The notes beneath the pieces were generated by a model. The model made no database searches, was not told the origin of the DNA, and saw only the letters and a program-made list of their open reading frames with translations. A DNA stretch of 64,000 nucleotides. Origin: Sporosarcina beigongshangi. GTDB lineage: Bacteria > Actinomycetota > Actinomycetes > Actinomycetales > Micrococcaceae. Made by a program: the position numbers and the translations under genes. Where the stretch lies: assembly GCF_016820535.1 (NCBI RefSeq), contig NZ_JADHDY010000004.1:1-64000 (forward strand), given 5' to 3'. Positions 18,626 to 29,571 of the stretch are shown one piece after another (the stretch's first letter is position 1; the number at the start of each line of letters is the position of its first letter).

Positions 18626-19072
18626 AAGACGTGTGCCTGCCGGCACCGTGGGGAGCGGCCCGCCTCCCCCGCAGAGATGCGGTTAGGACCACCCGCATGG
18701 ATGAGCGAGCGAATGTTTTCCCGTGACTGCGAATTCCGGCCGCTCCGTGTGTGAACCGGCTGCTGGCAAGACTGGGACCTGGATGGACGGTGCTGCATGC
18801 CGTCCCGGACGTGACTGGACCTTCTGACATTGACCATGTGGTGGGTGGCCGGTCCGGCACTCATGGTCTCCGGGCAGCCGACGGAGCACCCTCGTAATTG
18901 GAGGCACGAAGTGACTCGCGCCGGCAGACTGCGCTCGTGGCAACCGGCCTCACCGCTGCGGCAACCGCCATCCTGCATTCCGGAGTCGTGGCGTCCTTCC
19001 TGCGTCTCGCACCCTGATTGCGGGGGAACGACACTGCCCACCAAGGCATGTGGCCAAGACCACACCCGGACA
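18626..19072. other. Non-coding gap before the TetR gene
   Basis: About 450 bases without a convincing gene. One frame from TTG 18898 to the stop at 19017 encodes 39 residues with a basic start and a 20-residue hydrophobic run (ALVATGLTAAATAIL and on), which could be a small membrane peptide or a decayed gene end. It has no clear ribosome site, so I do not annotate it as a gene. The codon pattern of the rest is not gene-like. Confidence 0.35.
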
Positions 19073-19101
19073 ATTTTGCACTCTTGATTAAATAGTGCAA
19101 A
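19073..19101 (+). promoter_or_regulatory. Candidate TetR operator
   Basis: TTTGCACT (19075-19082) and AGTGCAAA (19094-19101) form a perfect dyad with an 11-base spacer just upstream of the TetR start. A third half-site, AGTGCAAAAT, lies at 19121-19130 inside the start of the reading frame. The position suits autorepression of the tetR-MFS pair; this is an inference. Confidence 0.6.
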
Positions 19102-19111
19102 CTTTTACTTT

Positions 19112-21486
<2,375 letters not shown>

Positions 21487-21496
21487 GGCTTCGCTG

Positions 21497-21551
21497 AAAA
21501 GGCGTGTGCCGCCGTCGTACTTGTGAAGTACGACGTCGGCACACGCCTTTT
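21497..21551 (+). terminator. 26-bp hairpin terminator after the MFS gene
   Basis: AAAAGGCGTGTGCCGCCGTC and following bases pair with the distal arm with one mismatch, around a three-base loop; the 3' arm ends CCTTTT. It begins 11 bases after the MFS stop. The remaining bases to 21818 show no gene or repeat. Confidence 0.88.
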
Positions 21552-21818
21552 GCGTCTGGCCCGCCACCCCTGCCCTCCGCTCACTCCCACCATCCCTCTT
21601 TCACGTTCCGGGGCGTTTCGACGATCCCTCCATCACCAAACGGGGTCCTGAGCGACTGGAATGTGTGACTGCCGCAGGTCGACAGGGATCGGGCAGGACC
21701 ACTACCCCAGCATTCGAAATTGCGGCCGCTGCGGCACAGGATGACGGCCCATATTACGTTTGTGCGGCCTGTTCGTGCTTGACTCGTCAGTGGGCTGCAC
21801 GGCCCGGACAGGGGACCC

Positions 21819-22193
21819 ATGGATTACGACACCGTTGAATTGCTCGTTGCGTCAGTGCTCGTGCTGGTACCAATAGTGACTATTTCTGCGATGGGGACAT
21901 GGTGCCTGGCCAAGGGCGAACGACGCCTGCCGTGGTTCTTTTTTCTGGCACCGCTGGGATCGGTACTCTTCGCATGGCTCGCTGGCGGGTTGGCGCTGAA
22001 GTTGTTTCCGCCGCCGTATGACGAGTATTTCGCTGGCGGCCGCGGCCTGGACTTGCGGGGAATGATCATTGTGTTGGGTGCCATGCTGGGCGGATTCGCG
22101 GGAATCGTCACGTCTGTGGTCCTGTGCACAGTCAACCTTGTCCGGCAGTATCTTCAACGTCCCAGGGCTGCGCGGCCGAACCCCGGAAGATGA
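21819..22193 (+). CDS. Small hypothetical membrane protein
   Basis: I do not recognise this 124-residue protein. It shows three hydrophobic segments (about 6-30, 38-62 and 82-108), a short polar loop with PPYDEYFAGGRG, and a basic tail (RPRAARPNPGR), consistent with a small integral membrane protein with its C-terminus inside. The start ATG has a modest GGGGAC upstream. It stands alone between the MFS terminator and a convergent Nudix gene. Moderate confidence that it is real, based on the membrane pattern and reading-frame length. Confidence 0.55.
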   Translation: MDYDTVELLVASVLVLVPIVTISAMGTWCLAKGERRLPWFFFLAPLGSVLFAWLAGGLALKLFPPPYDEYFAGGRGLDLRGMIIVLGAMLGGFAGIVTSVVLCTVNLVRQYLQRPRAARPNPGR

Positions 22194-22249
22194 CAGAGCG
22201 TCGCCGGAAAGACCCCGGAAGGTGATAGAGCGTCGGGATGGGGAGCGGG

Positions 22250-22720
22250 TCAGCGCTGGAAGTGGGGTTCCCCATTGAACGCGAGGGCGCGCTGGATGCA
22301 GTCGAGGTGGCCGGGGCGCAGGGGCGGCAGCTCGTCGACGGCAAACCAGCCGACGGCGAGGGATTCGTCGTCGTTCACCCGGGCCTCGCCGCTGACGTGC
22401 CGGGCGATGAATTCAATGTTCAGGAAGTCGCAGACGTCTCCGTTGGGGAACGTCACCGGGCCCACGGCGGCCACGCCGAGCAGGTGCTCGATCCGTGCCA
22501 CCACGGCCGTCTCCTCCAAGATCTCCCGGACCATGCCGGGGCCGGGTTCCTCCCCCGGCTCCAGGATGCCGGTGATGAGCGCCCAGCCGCCGGTGTCGGA
22601 ACGCTCGCCCAGGAGGACGCGGCCGGCGTCGTCAAACACCACGGCCCGCACGCCCGGGAGCCAGAGGGGCTCGTGGCCGATCTTTTCGCGCAGCTTGAGG
22701 ATGAATTCCGGTGATCCCAT
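22250..22720 (-). CDS. Nudix hydrolase
   Basis: The 156-residue protein carries a Nudix box, GILEPGEEPGPGMVREILEE, at about residues 51-70; the usual late glycine is replaced by alanine (EETAV). This loop binds the metal ions that cleave a nucleoside diphosphate linked to another group. The N-terminal LWLPGVRAVVFDDAGRVLLG is typical of the first beta strands. The substrate is not predictable. It is convergent with the small membrane protein and lies downstream of the citrate transporter in the same direction, 80 bases away. Confidence 0.9.
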   Translation of the reverse strand: MGSPEFILKLREKIGHEPLWLPGVRAVVFDDAGRVLLGERSDTGGWALITGILEPGEEPGPGMVREILEETAVVARIEHLLGVAAVGPVTFPNGDVCDFLNIEFIARHVSGEARVNDDESLAVGWFAVDELPPLRPGHLDCIQRALAFNGEPHFQR

Positions 22721-22800
22721 GCAGTCAGCCTATCCCTGGCAAGCAGCCGGCCCGGTGCATGGTTGCCCCGGGCCGGCAGTCTTCAGGTGGTGCGTGGCGA

Positions 22801-24300
22801 TCAGCCGAAGGGGATGACGCCGATGCCGACGGCCACAGCCAGCATGACAAGTGAGACCACAAAGGCACGCCAGAGCACCTTCTTGTGGTGGTCACCCAAT
22901 TCCACCTTGGACAGGGAAACCAGGAGCAAGATGGCAGGAACCAGGGGGCTCTGCATGTGGACCGGCTGGCCGGTGATCGAGGCGCGGGCCATGGCCGCGG
23001 GGTCGATGCCAAAATGGGCGGCGGTTTCACTGAGGACCGGGAGCACGCCAAAGTAGAAGGCGTCGTTGCTCATGAAGAACGTCATGGGGATGCTCAACAA
23101 CCCGGTGATGACTGCCATGTACGGGCCCATTGAGGTGGGGATGACACTGACGAGCCAGGCTGCCATGGCGTCCACCATGCCGGTTCCGCTCAGGACGCCG
23201 GTCAGGACGGCGGCCGCCATGACCATGGAGACCACGGCCACAATGCTTCCGGCGTGCGAGACCAGCGCCTTGGCCTGGTCCTTCACATTGGGGAAGTTCA
23301 CAATCAGGGCGATGGCGGAGCCCACCATGAACACGTAGGCCAGGGGCAGCACGTCCAGCACCAGCGTCACCATGATGGAGACTGTCAGGGCCAGGTTGAA
23401 CCAGAACAGCTTCGGCCGCAGGGTGGCCCGGTTGGGGTCCAGCTGTGAATCCGCCAGGCCGGTGTTTACGGAGGCCACGGCCTGCTCGGCCACGGCCAGC
23501 ACCTGGGCGTCAAAGCGCTCCTGGGCTGCTGAGCGCGGCTTCTCCATGGTCAGCAGGGTGCCGCCGGCGCCGCCGCGCGGGGCGCCGCTGCGGCCGTTGC
23601 CCGCCTGGGCCGCCCCCGGGGTGCCGGTGACAGGGGAGGCGGTTCCGGCGTCGTCCATTCCAGCAGAAGTCCACAGGCGGCCGGCCAGGGCCAGACGGCG
23701 GCGTTCACGGACGCCGAGGTGCCAGGCGAAGAAGAAGATCACAATCATGCCGGCGACGAGAGACGGGATCATGGGGACAAAGACCTCGCTGGGCGAGACC
23801 TTCAGTGCGGCGGCGGCACGTGCGGTGGGCCCGCCCCACGGCAGGATGTTCATGGTTCCGTTGGCGAGGCCGGCCACGCAGGTCAGGACCACGGGGCTCA
23901 GGCCCAGGCGCAGGTAGATCGGCAGCATCGCGGCGGTGGTGAGGATGAAGGTGGTGGAGCCGTCGCCGTCGAGGGACACGACGGCGGCCAGCACCGCGGT
24001 GCCCACGACCACCTTGGCGGGGTCGTTGCCCAGCATTTTCAGGATCAGCTTCACGAGCGGGTCGAAGAGTCCGACGTCGATCATCATGCCGAAGAAGACG
24101 ATCGCGAACATCAGCAGGGCGGCCGTTGACGTCAGGGATTTCATGGAGTCCATGACCATGTCACCCAGGCCCAGCCCGGCACCGGCAAACAGGCCGAAGA
24201 TGGTGGGGACGGTAATGAGCGCCACCACGGGCGTAAGTTTCTTCGTCATGACCAGTGTCATAAACACCGCTATCATGGCAAAGCCTAAGATGACCAACAT
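22801..24300 (-). CDS. CitMHS family citrate/metal-citrate transporter
   Basis: A polytopic protein of about 499 residues with 11-12 membrane segments and the CitMHS motifs SLDGDGSTTF (about residue 100) and NILPWGGPTARA (about 145). The family imports citrate complexed with magnesium or calcium by proton symport. A soluble loop of about 75 residues (about 195-270) holds a Gly/Ala-rich stretch. ATG 24300 is chosen because AGGAG lies five bases upstream; the longer frame to 24342 lacks a site. It is divergent from a CitA-like sensor and its regulator, which probably induce it. Confidence 0.93.
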   Translation of the reverse strand: MLVILGFAMIAVFMTLVMTKKLTPVVALITVPTIFGLFAGAGLGLGDMVMDSMKSLTSTAALLMFAIVFFGMMIDVGLFDPLVKLILKMLGNDPAKVVVGTAVLAAVVSLDGDGSTTFILTTAAMLPIYLRLGLSPVVLTCVAGLANGTMNILPWGGPTARAAAALKVSPSEVFVPMIPSLVAGMIVIFFFAWHLGVRERRRLALAGRLWTSAGMDDAGTASPVTGTPGAAQAGNGRSGAPRGGAGGTLLTMEKPRSAAQERFDAQVLAVAEQAVASVNTGLADSQLDPNRATLRPKLFWFNLALTVSIMVTLVLDVLPLAYVFMVGSAIALIVNFPNVKDQAKALVSHAGSIVAVVSMVMAAAVLTGVLSGTGMVDAMAAWLVSVIPTSMGPYMAVITGLLSIPMTFFMSNDAFYFGVLPVLSETAAHFGIDPAAMARASITGQPVHMQSPLVPAILLLVSLSKVELGDHHKKVLWRAFVVSLVMLAVAVGIGVIPFG

Positions 24301-24353
24301 AAGAACTCCTTTGTACCCAGGCCGCAATCGTGGCCCGCTCAATCGAGGTTATA

Positions 24354-24367
24354 GTGACCTGAATCAC
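24354..24367. promoter_or_regulatory. CRP/GlxR-type site between citMHS and citA
   Basis: GTGACCTGAATCAC matches the GTGA-N6-TCAC core of actinobacterial CRP/GlxR operators exactly. It sits 54 bases upstream of the transporter start, in the divergent control region, which fits cAMP-linked carbon control of citrate use. Binding is inferred. Confidence 0.5.
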
Positions 24368-24464
24368 GGGGCGCGTTAAACCGGCTTGACCCAAGTAGTG
24401 CCCTTTGAACACGTTTTGCCCATAAAACCCGCCACCATACAGCCAACAGCAAGGAGACCTCACG

Positions 24465-26315
24465 TTGAAGCAGGCCCGAACCGCGCCGAGGCTGCGGTTT
24501 GCCACGCGCGTGCTGCTCGTCCAGCTGGCGGTGGTGGCCGCCGTCGTGCTGGCCACGGCCGGCACCTTCGCGGCGCTCAGCTACCAGTGGGCGGGTGAAC
24601 AGGCCGAGGCGCGGGCCCTGGCTGTGGCCCGGACGGTGGCTTCCTCGGACGATGTCAGGCGTGAAACCGCCGCCCTCGCTGCCTCGCCGCAGTCTGCACT
24701 GACGCCGGAAACCCTCGCCGGCGGCATTTTGCAGGCCGACGCCGAGACCACACGGCAACGCACCGGCGCCCTGTTTGTGGTGATCACGGACGATGCCGGA
24801 CTACGGCTTGCGCATCCCACGCCGGGCCTGCTGGGGCAGAAGGTTTCGACGGACCCGTCGGTGGCCCTGGCCGGCGGTGAGGTGACCTCCCAGGAGAACG
24901 GGACGCTGGGCAGGTCGGCGAGGGCGAAGGTTCCCGTGTACGCACCGGGTTCCGGGACGGCCGCCGCGGACGTCGTGGGCGAGGTCAGCGTCGGCTTCTC
25001 CAGCGACGACATCTCGGCCGCCGTACTGGCCAACATTGTGCCCCTGGCACTGACGGCCGCCTTGTCACTGGCCCTGGCAGTGCTGGCATCGGTGCTGCTG
25101 GGGTCTCGGCTGCGGCGGCTGACCCTGGGGCTGGAGCCGGAGGAGATCGCCGGGCTGGCGCAGGACCAGGAGGCCGTGCTGCGGGGCGTCGACGAAGGCG
25201 TGATCGGGGTGTCCGCGAATGGGACAATCACCGTTTTCAATGAGGGTGCCCGGCGTCTGCTGGCCACTTCGTCTTCCGTGGAGTTCAGCGGCATGGCGTT
25301 GGCTGACAGCGGGCTGCCGCGCTTCCTTGCCGACGCCGCGGCTGCCGGGGACGGCGAGTACGGTCCCGCCGAGCACGTGCTGGGCGACCGCGTTGTCATT
25401 GTCAGCGCCCGGGATGTTCGGCTCGGCAGCGGCTCCGCCAGACCGGGGGCCGCCGGCGGGCAGGGGCTGGGCCGGGTCATCATGGTCCGCGACCGCACCG
25501 AGGTGCAGGCACTGACCCGCCAGCTCGACGCCGTCAACGCCCTGGGCACGGCGCTGCGGGCCCAGCGGCACGAATTCGCGAACAGGCTCCACACCGTGGC
25601 GGGGCTGCTGCAGATTGACCGGGCAGGGGAAGCCCACGAGTACGTCTCGTCCCTGGTGGCCAACGGACCGCTGCAATATCCGGCCGCAGATCTTGCGATG
25701 CTCCGCGACCCCTACCTGGAGGCGTTCATCGGCGCCAAGAGCATCGAGGCACATGAACGCGGAGTCGAGTTGCGGATCGGCGCCGAAACGCTCATCCGAG
25801 GCCGCATCACCGATCCCCAGGATGTCACCGCCGTGCTCGGCAACCTGTTGGACAACGCCATTTCGGCGGCCGTCGCCGGCTCCTCGCACAGCCGCTGGGT
25901 GGAGGTTGAACTGCTTGATGAAGATCAGCCCGACGGCGGGACGCTCCACATGGTGGTGGCCGACTCCGGCGACGGGTTGCCGCGGCCGGACGGTGCCGGC
26001 GGTGTCCAAATGCGCGAACTGGTGTTTACGGACGGGTTTTCCACCGCGCATCCGCCTCCCGCGGCGTCCACCACGGCGGTGACTGCGCCTGACGAACGCG
26101 CGCTGTCCACCGCGGCAACGGGCCGCCCCGGCAGCCACCCCGGCAGCGCTTCCGGCCACGGCGTGGGCCTGGCCCTGGTCAGGCACCTGGCCCGGCGGCG
26201 CGGCGGCGACGTGTGGTTTGCCGACGACGGCTCGCCACACTCCCACGGCGCAGTCGTCTGCGCCCGCCTTCCCGGTGTCGTGTCACCGGCCGACCCCGCT
26301 GAGGAGAGACCATGA
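24465..26315 (+). CDS. CitA/DcuS-family sensor histidine kinase
   Basis: This 616-residue kinase has a membrane helix (about 20-42), an external sensor domain (about 43-185) with the PTPGLLGQ-type segment of citrate/dicarboxylate sensors, a second helix (about 187-210), a PAS domain (about 235-345, starting GVDEGVIGV), an H-box with His near 369 in RHEFANRLH, and an ATPase domain with NLLDNA, DSGDG and GHGVGLALV. It should sense external citrate and phosphorylate the adjacent regulator. A low-complexity insert (about 525-560) interrupts the ATPase domain. TTG 24465 is used because AAGGAG lies eight bases before it. The stop overlaps the regulator gene. Confidence 0.93.
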   Translation: MKQARTAPRLRFATRVLLVQLAVVAAVVLATAGTFAALSYQWAGEQAEARALAVARTVASSDDVRRETAALAASPQSALTPETLAGGILQADAETTRQRTGALFVVITDDAGLRLAHPTPGLLGQKVSTDPSVALAGGEVTSQENGTLGRSARAKVPVYAPGSGTAAADVVGEVSVGFSSDDISAAVLANIVPLALTAALSLALAVLASVLLGSRLRRLTLGLEPEEIAGLAQDQEAVLRGVDEGVIGVSANGTITVFNEGARRLLATSSSVEFSGMALADSGLPRFLADAAAAGDGEYGPAEHVLGDRVVIVSARDVRLGSGSARPGAAGGQGLGRVIMVRDRTEVQALTRQLDAVNALGTALRAQRHEFANRLHTVAGLLQIDRAGEAHEYVSSLVANGPLQYPAADLAMLRDPYLEAFIGAKSIEAHERGVELRIGAETLIRGRITDPQDVTAVLGNLLDNAISAAVAGSSHSRWVEVELLDEDQPDGGTLHMVVADSGDGLPRPDGAGGVQMRELVFTDGFSTAHPPPAASTTAVTAPDERALSTAATGRPGSHPGSASGHGVGLALVRHLARRRGGDVWFADDGSPHSHGAVVCARLPGVVSPADPAEERP

Positions 26316-26974
26316 GCAGCACTTTCACCGTCCTGATTGTTGAGGACGATTTCCACGTGGGCCGCCTGCACGCCGGCTATGTCGACGCCGTTCCCGGGTT
26401 CCGGGCCCTGCCGCCGGCATCCACCGCAGCATTCGGGCTCAAGGCCATCCGGGCCTCGGCTCCGGACCTGGTCCTGCTGGACGTGTACCTGCCCGACGCC
26501 TCCGGCCTGGACCTGCTCGGCAGCATCGACGTTGACGCCATGATGCTCAGTGCCGCCTCGGATCCGGCCACCATACGCTCGGCACTGCGGCGCGGCGCCC
26601 TGGGGTACCTCATCAAGCCGTTCACGGCGGAAGTGCTGGCATCGCGGCTGCGCGGCTATGCCCGCTACCGGCGTCTGCTCTCCGACACCGGAGGCCTCAC
26701 CCAGGACAGGGTCGAAACCGCCTGGCAGGCCCTCCACCCGGCCGCAGCAACGTCGGGCCCGAAGTCGGTGTCAGCAACAGAGACCGCCGTGCTCGCCGCC
26801 CTTGCCACCCGCCCCGACCAGTCAACGGCGGAGGTGGCCGCCGCCGTGGGCATCTCAAGGACCACCGCCCAACGCTATCTGTCGTCCCTGGCCGACGAAG
26901 GCGCCGTCACCATCAGCCTGCGCTATGGCAGCACCGGCAGGCCGGAGCACCGCTACAACGCGGCACCGCGGTAG
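26312..26974 (+). CDS. CitB/DcuR-family response regulator
   Basis: The 220-residue protein has a receiver domain (about 6-120) with acidic residues EDD near 11-13, the phosphorylation Asp at about 57 (LLDVYLPD) and Lys near 102 (IKPF). Its output is a C-terminal winged helix (about 150-205) with EVAAAVGISRTTAQRYL as the recognition part. It overlaps the sensor gene by four bases (ATGA). It most likely activates the divergent citrate transporter on phosphorylation by the CitA-like kinase. Confidence 0.94.
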   Translation: MSSTFTVLIVEDDFHVGRLHAGYVDAVPGFRALPPASTAAFGLKAIRASAPDLVLLDVYLPDASGLDLLGSIDVDAMMLSAASDPATIRSALRRGALGYLIKPFTAEVLASRLRGYARYRRLLSDTGGLTQDRVETAWQALHPAAATSGPKSVSATETAVLAALATRPDQSTAEVAAAVGISRTTAQRYLSSLADEGAVTISLRYGSTGRPEHRYNAAPR

Positions 26975-26993
26975 TCCGGGCCCGCCTGCCGGC

Positions 26994-27503
26994 CTATACC
27001 GGAAGCAGGAGCATGACAGCCAGCGTCCCGGCCAGCATCGACGGTCCAAACGGGATAGCTGACTTGGCCGTGCCGCGACGGCTTGCAATGAGCACGATCC
27101 CCCAGACCCCGCCCACCACGAAGCCGGCGGCGGCCCCCAGCACCACGTGCTGCCAGCTGAGGAAACCCAGGAACATGCCCAACACGCCGGCGAGCTTCAC
27201 ATCGCCAAAGCCGATCCCTGCCGGCTGCACAGCCCACAGCACCCAATACAGCGCCGCCACCGCCAGGGCACCCGCCGCGGCAGCCACGGCCAGCGCCGGC
27301 ATCCCGCCCGCAACCGCAGCCACCAGCAGCAGCGCCCCGGCCACGGGATAGGCGGGAAGCACCAGGCGGTTGGGCAGCGTGTGGGTGCGGATGTCGATCA
27401 CGCTCAATTGCACAGCCAGCCACAGCAGGTACAGGCAGGCAGCCGCGGCGGCGAGGAACGCCGTCGTACTGTTTTCCCATAAATCGAGCAGCCGCGTGAC
27501 CAT
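26994..27503 (-). CDS. A24-family prepilin peptidase, short form
   Basis: An integral membrane aspartyl protease of about 169 residues with six hydrophobic segments. The two catalytic aspartates appear in DIRTHTLPN (about residue 37) and GFGDVKL (about 103). It lacks the N-terminal methyltransferase domain of long PilD proteins. Such enzymes process type IV/Flp pilins or competence pseudopilins. No pilin, ATPase or assembly gene is next to it in this window, so its partners must lie elsewhere. ATG 27503 is preferred; a longer frame starts at 27533. It converges with the CitB-like gene. Confidence 0.9.
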   Translation of the reverse strand: MVTRLLDLWENSTTAFLAAAAACLYLLWLAVQLSVIDIRTHTLPNRLVLPAYPVAGALLLVAAVAGGMPALAVAAAAGALAVAALYWVLWAVQPAGIGFGDVKLAGVLGMFLGFLSWQHVVLGAAAGFVVGGVWGIVLIASRRGTAKSAIPFGPSMLAGTLAVMLLLPV

Positions 27504-27561
27504 ACGCGCGATGCTACCAGTGCCCCGGTCCAATGCGGCATGCCGGGACTAAGCTGTGGAT

Positions 27562-28371
27562 ATGACCGCCTACACCGCCGACGCCTTCCGGCACATCGCC
27601 CGATCCTCCCCCTGGCGCTGGGACACGGTGCGGTTTGAGCTGCACCGGAAATTTCCCAACGCGCCCGACGGCGGACCCGGGCGCAGCTGGGTGCCGTCGG
27701 GCGGGAGCGGGGCCGGGATGGGAGGCGCCCTGCCGGACCTGGCCCTGAACTGCTGGGTGCGGCGGCCCGGGGCGCTGCGTGTTGAGACCCTCGACGGGAA
27801 GCTGCTGGCGAGCACGACGCGCATCAATGAGTCGCGGGATTCGCTTTTCATCAGCGGCAACCGGAAGCCGTGGCTGCTGCAGCCTTCGCTGGTGAATCCG
27901 GTCAAGGACGACGACGGCTACGTGGTGCGCCGGCCGGAGGCGCGCTACGGTGAACCAGCGTATGGGACGGGGCGGGCTTCCGCCTGCCTGGATCCGGTGG
28001 AGCTGGCCGGGGACCGCCCGGTGCCGCTCGAGGCCCCCTTCGCCAATGTGGCCGAGATCGAGGACATCGCGGCCGTGAACCACCATGGGCGGGCCGCCGT
28101 TGAGGCCGTGCTGACGCCAAATCCCAGCTACAAGCCGCTGTTTCTCGATGCGCCGCTGCTGTTTCCCGGACGGACCGCCGTCCGCATCGACCTGGAGACG
28201 TCCATTTGCGTGGCGTCGCAGTCGCTGGACGGCGACACTGCCGGGGCGGGCCACTGGATGGTGCTGCTGGGAATCAACGAGTACATGCTGGACGACCTCT
28301 TCGAGGAGGTCAGCATGGGCTTGACGGACGTCCGCGCCCACATCCCCTGGAACCTGGGCCCGGACTCCTGA
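27562..28371 (+). CDS. Conserved hypothetical protein, unknown function
   Basis: I do not recognise this 269-residue protein. It has no signal peptide or membrane helix. Visible features are an N-terminal FRHIARSSPWRWDTVRFE, a Gly-rich turn near 50-60, a beta-type middle (LRVETLDGKLLASTTRIN), and a C-terminal RIDLETSICVASQSLDGD followed by GHWMVLLGINEYML. The alternating hydrophobic pattern suggests a soluble beta-rich fold, perhaps of the lipoprotein-carrier type; this is speculation. The ATG 27562 follows a GTG at 27556 in the same frame. It is divergent from the prepilin peptidase and precedes the repeat-flanked nuclease-like gene. Confidence 0.75.
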   Translation: MTAYTADAFRHIARSSPWRWDTVRFELHRKFPNAPDGGPGRSWVPSGGSGAGMGGALPDLALNCWVRRPGALRVETLDGKLLASTTRINESRDSLFISGNRKPWLLQPSLVNPVKDDDGYVVRRPEARYGEPAYGTGRASACLDPVELAGDRPVPLEAPFANVAEIEDIAAVNHHGRAAVEAVLTPNPSYKPLFLDAPLLFPGRTAVRIDLETSICVASQSLDGDTAGAGHWMVLLGINEYMLDDLFEEVSMGLTDVRAHIPWNLGPDS

Positions 28372-28445
28372 CCGGCTGAACGGGCCCGCCCCCGTTACCC
28401 TTCGTCCCCCCCTCCTTCGATTCGCCCGCTTCGACTCCCCTCTTT

Positions 28446-28518
28446 CGACTGTGACGCACTTGATGTACCGATTTGACGGAAGCAAGCGCTTTCCACTGCA
28501 TCTGCCGCGTCATAGAAT
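28446..28518 (-). repeat. 73-bp palindromic element, copy 1
   Basis: Read on the minus strand, this is the same 73-bp element as at 29572 and 55091. The end near 28507-28518 is a worn CGTCATAGAAT and the other end a worn CGACTGTGACGC, so its 12-bp terminal repeat has decayed. The interior GCAAGCGCTTTCCACTGCAT matches the copy at 29572 in inverted orientation. It lies upstream of the nuclease-like gene. Confidence 0.8.
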
Positions 28519-28581
28519 ACGGGGCGGGCAGCCTGTGGATAACTTTCTGCAGTCCTCCCAGAAAAACGGCATGCTGGATCC

Positions 28582-29526
28582 ATGGCTGCTTTTCAAGGAT
28601 TGCCCCGGAGATTGCAGGCCTCGCCGTTCACCGTGGCGGAGGCCGTCGAGTCGGGGCTGAGCTACGGCAAGTTGCGCCATCGGGACGTCCTGACACTCAG
28701 CCGGGGAATCAAGGCCGTCAGGTCCGACGGCGAAGTCCCGCTCGCGCTCTTGACGCGGCCCTTCACCCTGGTGACCGGGTATTCCGCCGCATCCCATGCA
28801 ACGGCATTCACGATCTGGGAATTTCCGGGATATCTGCCTGGTGCGGACGATCCCGGCATTCACATTTCCCGCCAGTACCCGCATGCTTCCCCACGGCGGC
28901 GCGGCGTCGAGGCCCACAGGGCCATGTTCCGCGATGATGAGGTTGAATTCCACGACGGGCTGTGGATCACCACCCGCGCCAGGACATGGTTGGATTGTGC
29001 CCGGAGGATGAGTGTGGACGAACTCGTCGTAGTGGCAGATCACTTGGTCCGCATTCCGCGCAATGAGTTCGAGGACCGGACGGAACCATACGCCACCCTG
29101 CCCGAGTTGGCTGCCATGCTCGAGCGGCACAAGGGGACTCCGGGCATCGTCAAGGCCCGTGAGGCCCTCCAGCTGGCCCGGGTGGGGGCGGATTCACCCC
29201 AGGAAACCAAGCTGCGGCTGGCGTGCGGCCGCGCGGGCCTGCCGGAACCGGCACTCAACGTCCCCACCATGCTATTACCCGGCGTGTCCAGAACTCCGGA
29301 CCAGTCCTACCCGGAATACAGGGTCGCGTCCGAATACGACGGAGAAACACACAATGACCCCCTCCAGGTGGTGTGCGATGTTGAACGGGCCGACGACTAT
29401 CACCGGGCCGGGTGGATCGAAGTGCGCATCATGAAGAAGCACATGCTCAACGATGCCAAGGAAGCAGTCCGGAAGATCCGAGACGCCCTCCATTCCCGCG
29501 GTTGGCGCCGCACTCCGGACCATTAG
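28582..29526 (+). CDS. AbiEi-like / DUF559 (PD-(D/E)XK-type) protein
   Basis: This 314-residue protein has an N-terminal region like the AbiEi antitoxin/transcriptional-regulator domain (about 10-150: FTVAEAVESGLSYGKLRHRD, then SAASHATAFTIWEFPG) and a C-terminal region like DUF559 and Vsr-type endonucleases (about 200-300), with Glu 208 (QETKLR), Asp 240 and EYDGETH at about 251-257 as likely metal-binding residues. Such proteins are common orphans in Arthrobacter-type genomes and are suspected in defence or DNA repair. No AbiEii-type toxin gene is adjacent. It is bracketed by inverted copies of a 73-bp element at 28446 and 29572. Function unproven. Confidence 0.78.
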   Translation: MAAFQGLPRRLQASPFTVAEAVESGLSYGKLRHRDVLTLSRGIKAVRSDGEVPLALLTRPFTLVTGYSAASHATAFTIWEFPGYLPGADDPGIHISRQYPHASPRRRGVEAHRAMFRDDEVEFHDGLWITTRARTWLDCARRMSVDELVVVADHLVRIPRNEFEDRTEPYATLPELAAMLERHKGTPGIVKAREALQLARVGADSPQETKLRLACGRAGLPEPALNVPTMLLPGVSRTPDQSYPEYRVASEYDGETHNDPLQVVCDVERADDYHRAGWIEVRIMKKHMLNDAKEAVRKIRDALHSRGWRRTPDH

Positions 29527-29571
29527 CCAGCCTGTTCCCCTGCCGTTCCCATGCCCCGCACCCTTCCCTCC

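Noticed and set aside
18898-19017. 39-residue hydrophobic peptide frame
   Set aside because: It has a TTG start without a ribosome site and no family; it is kept only as a remark in the gap entry.
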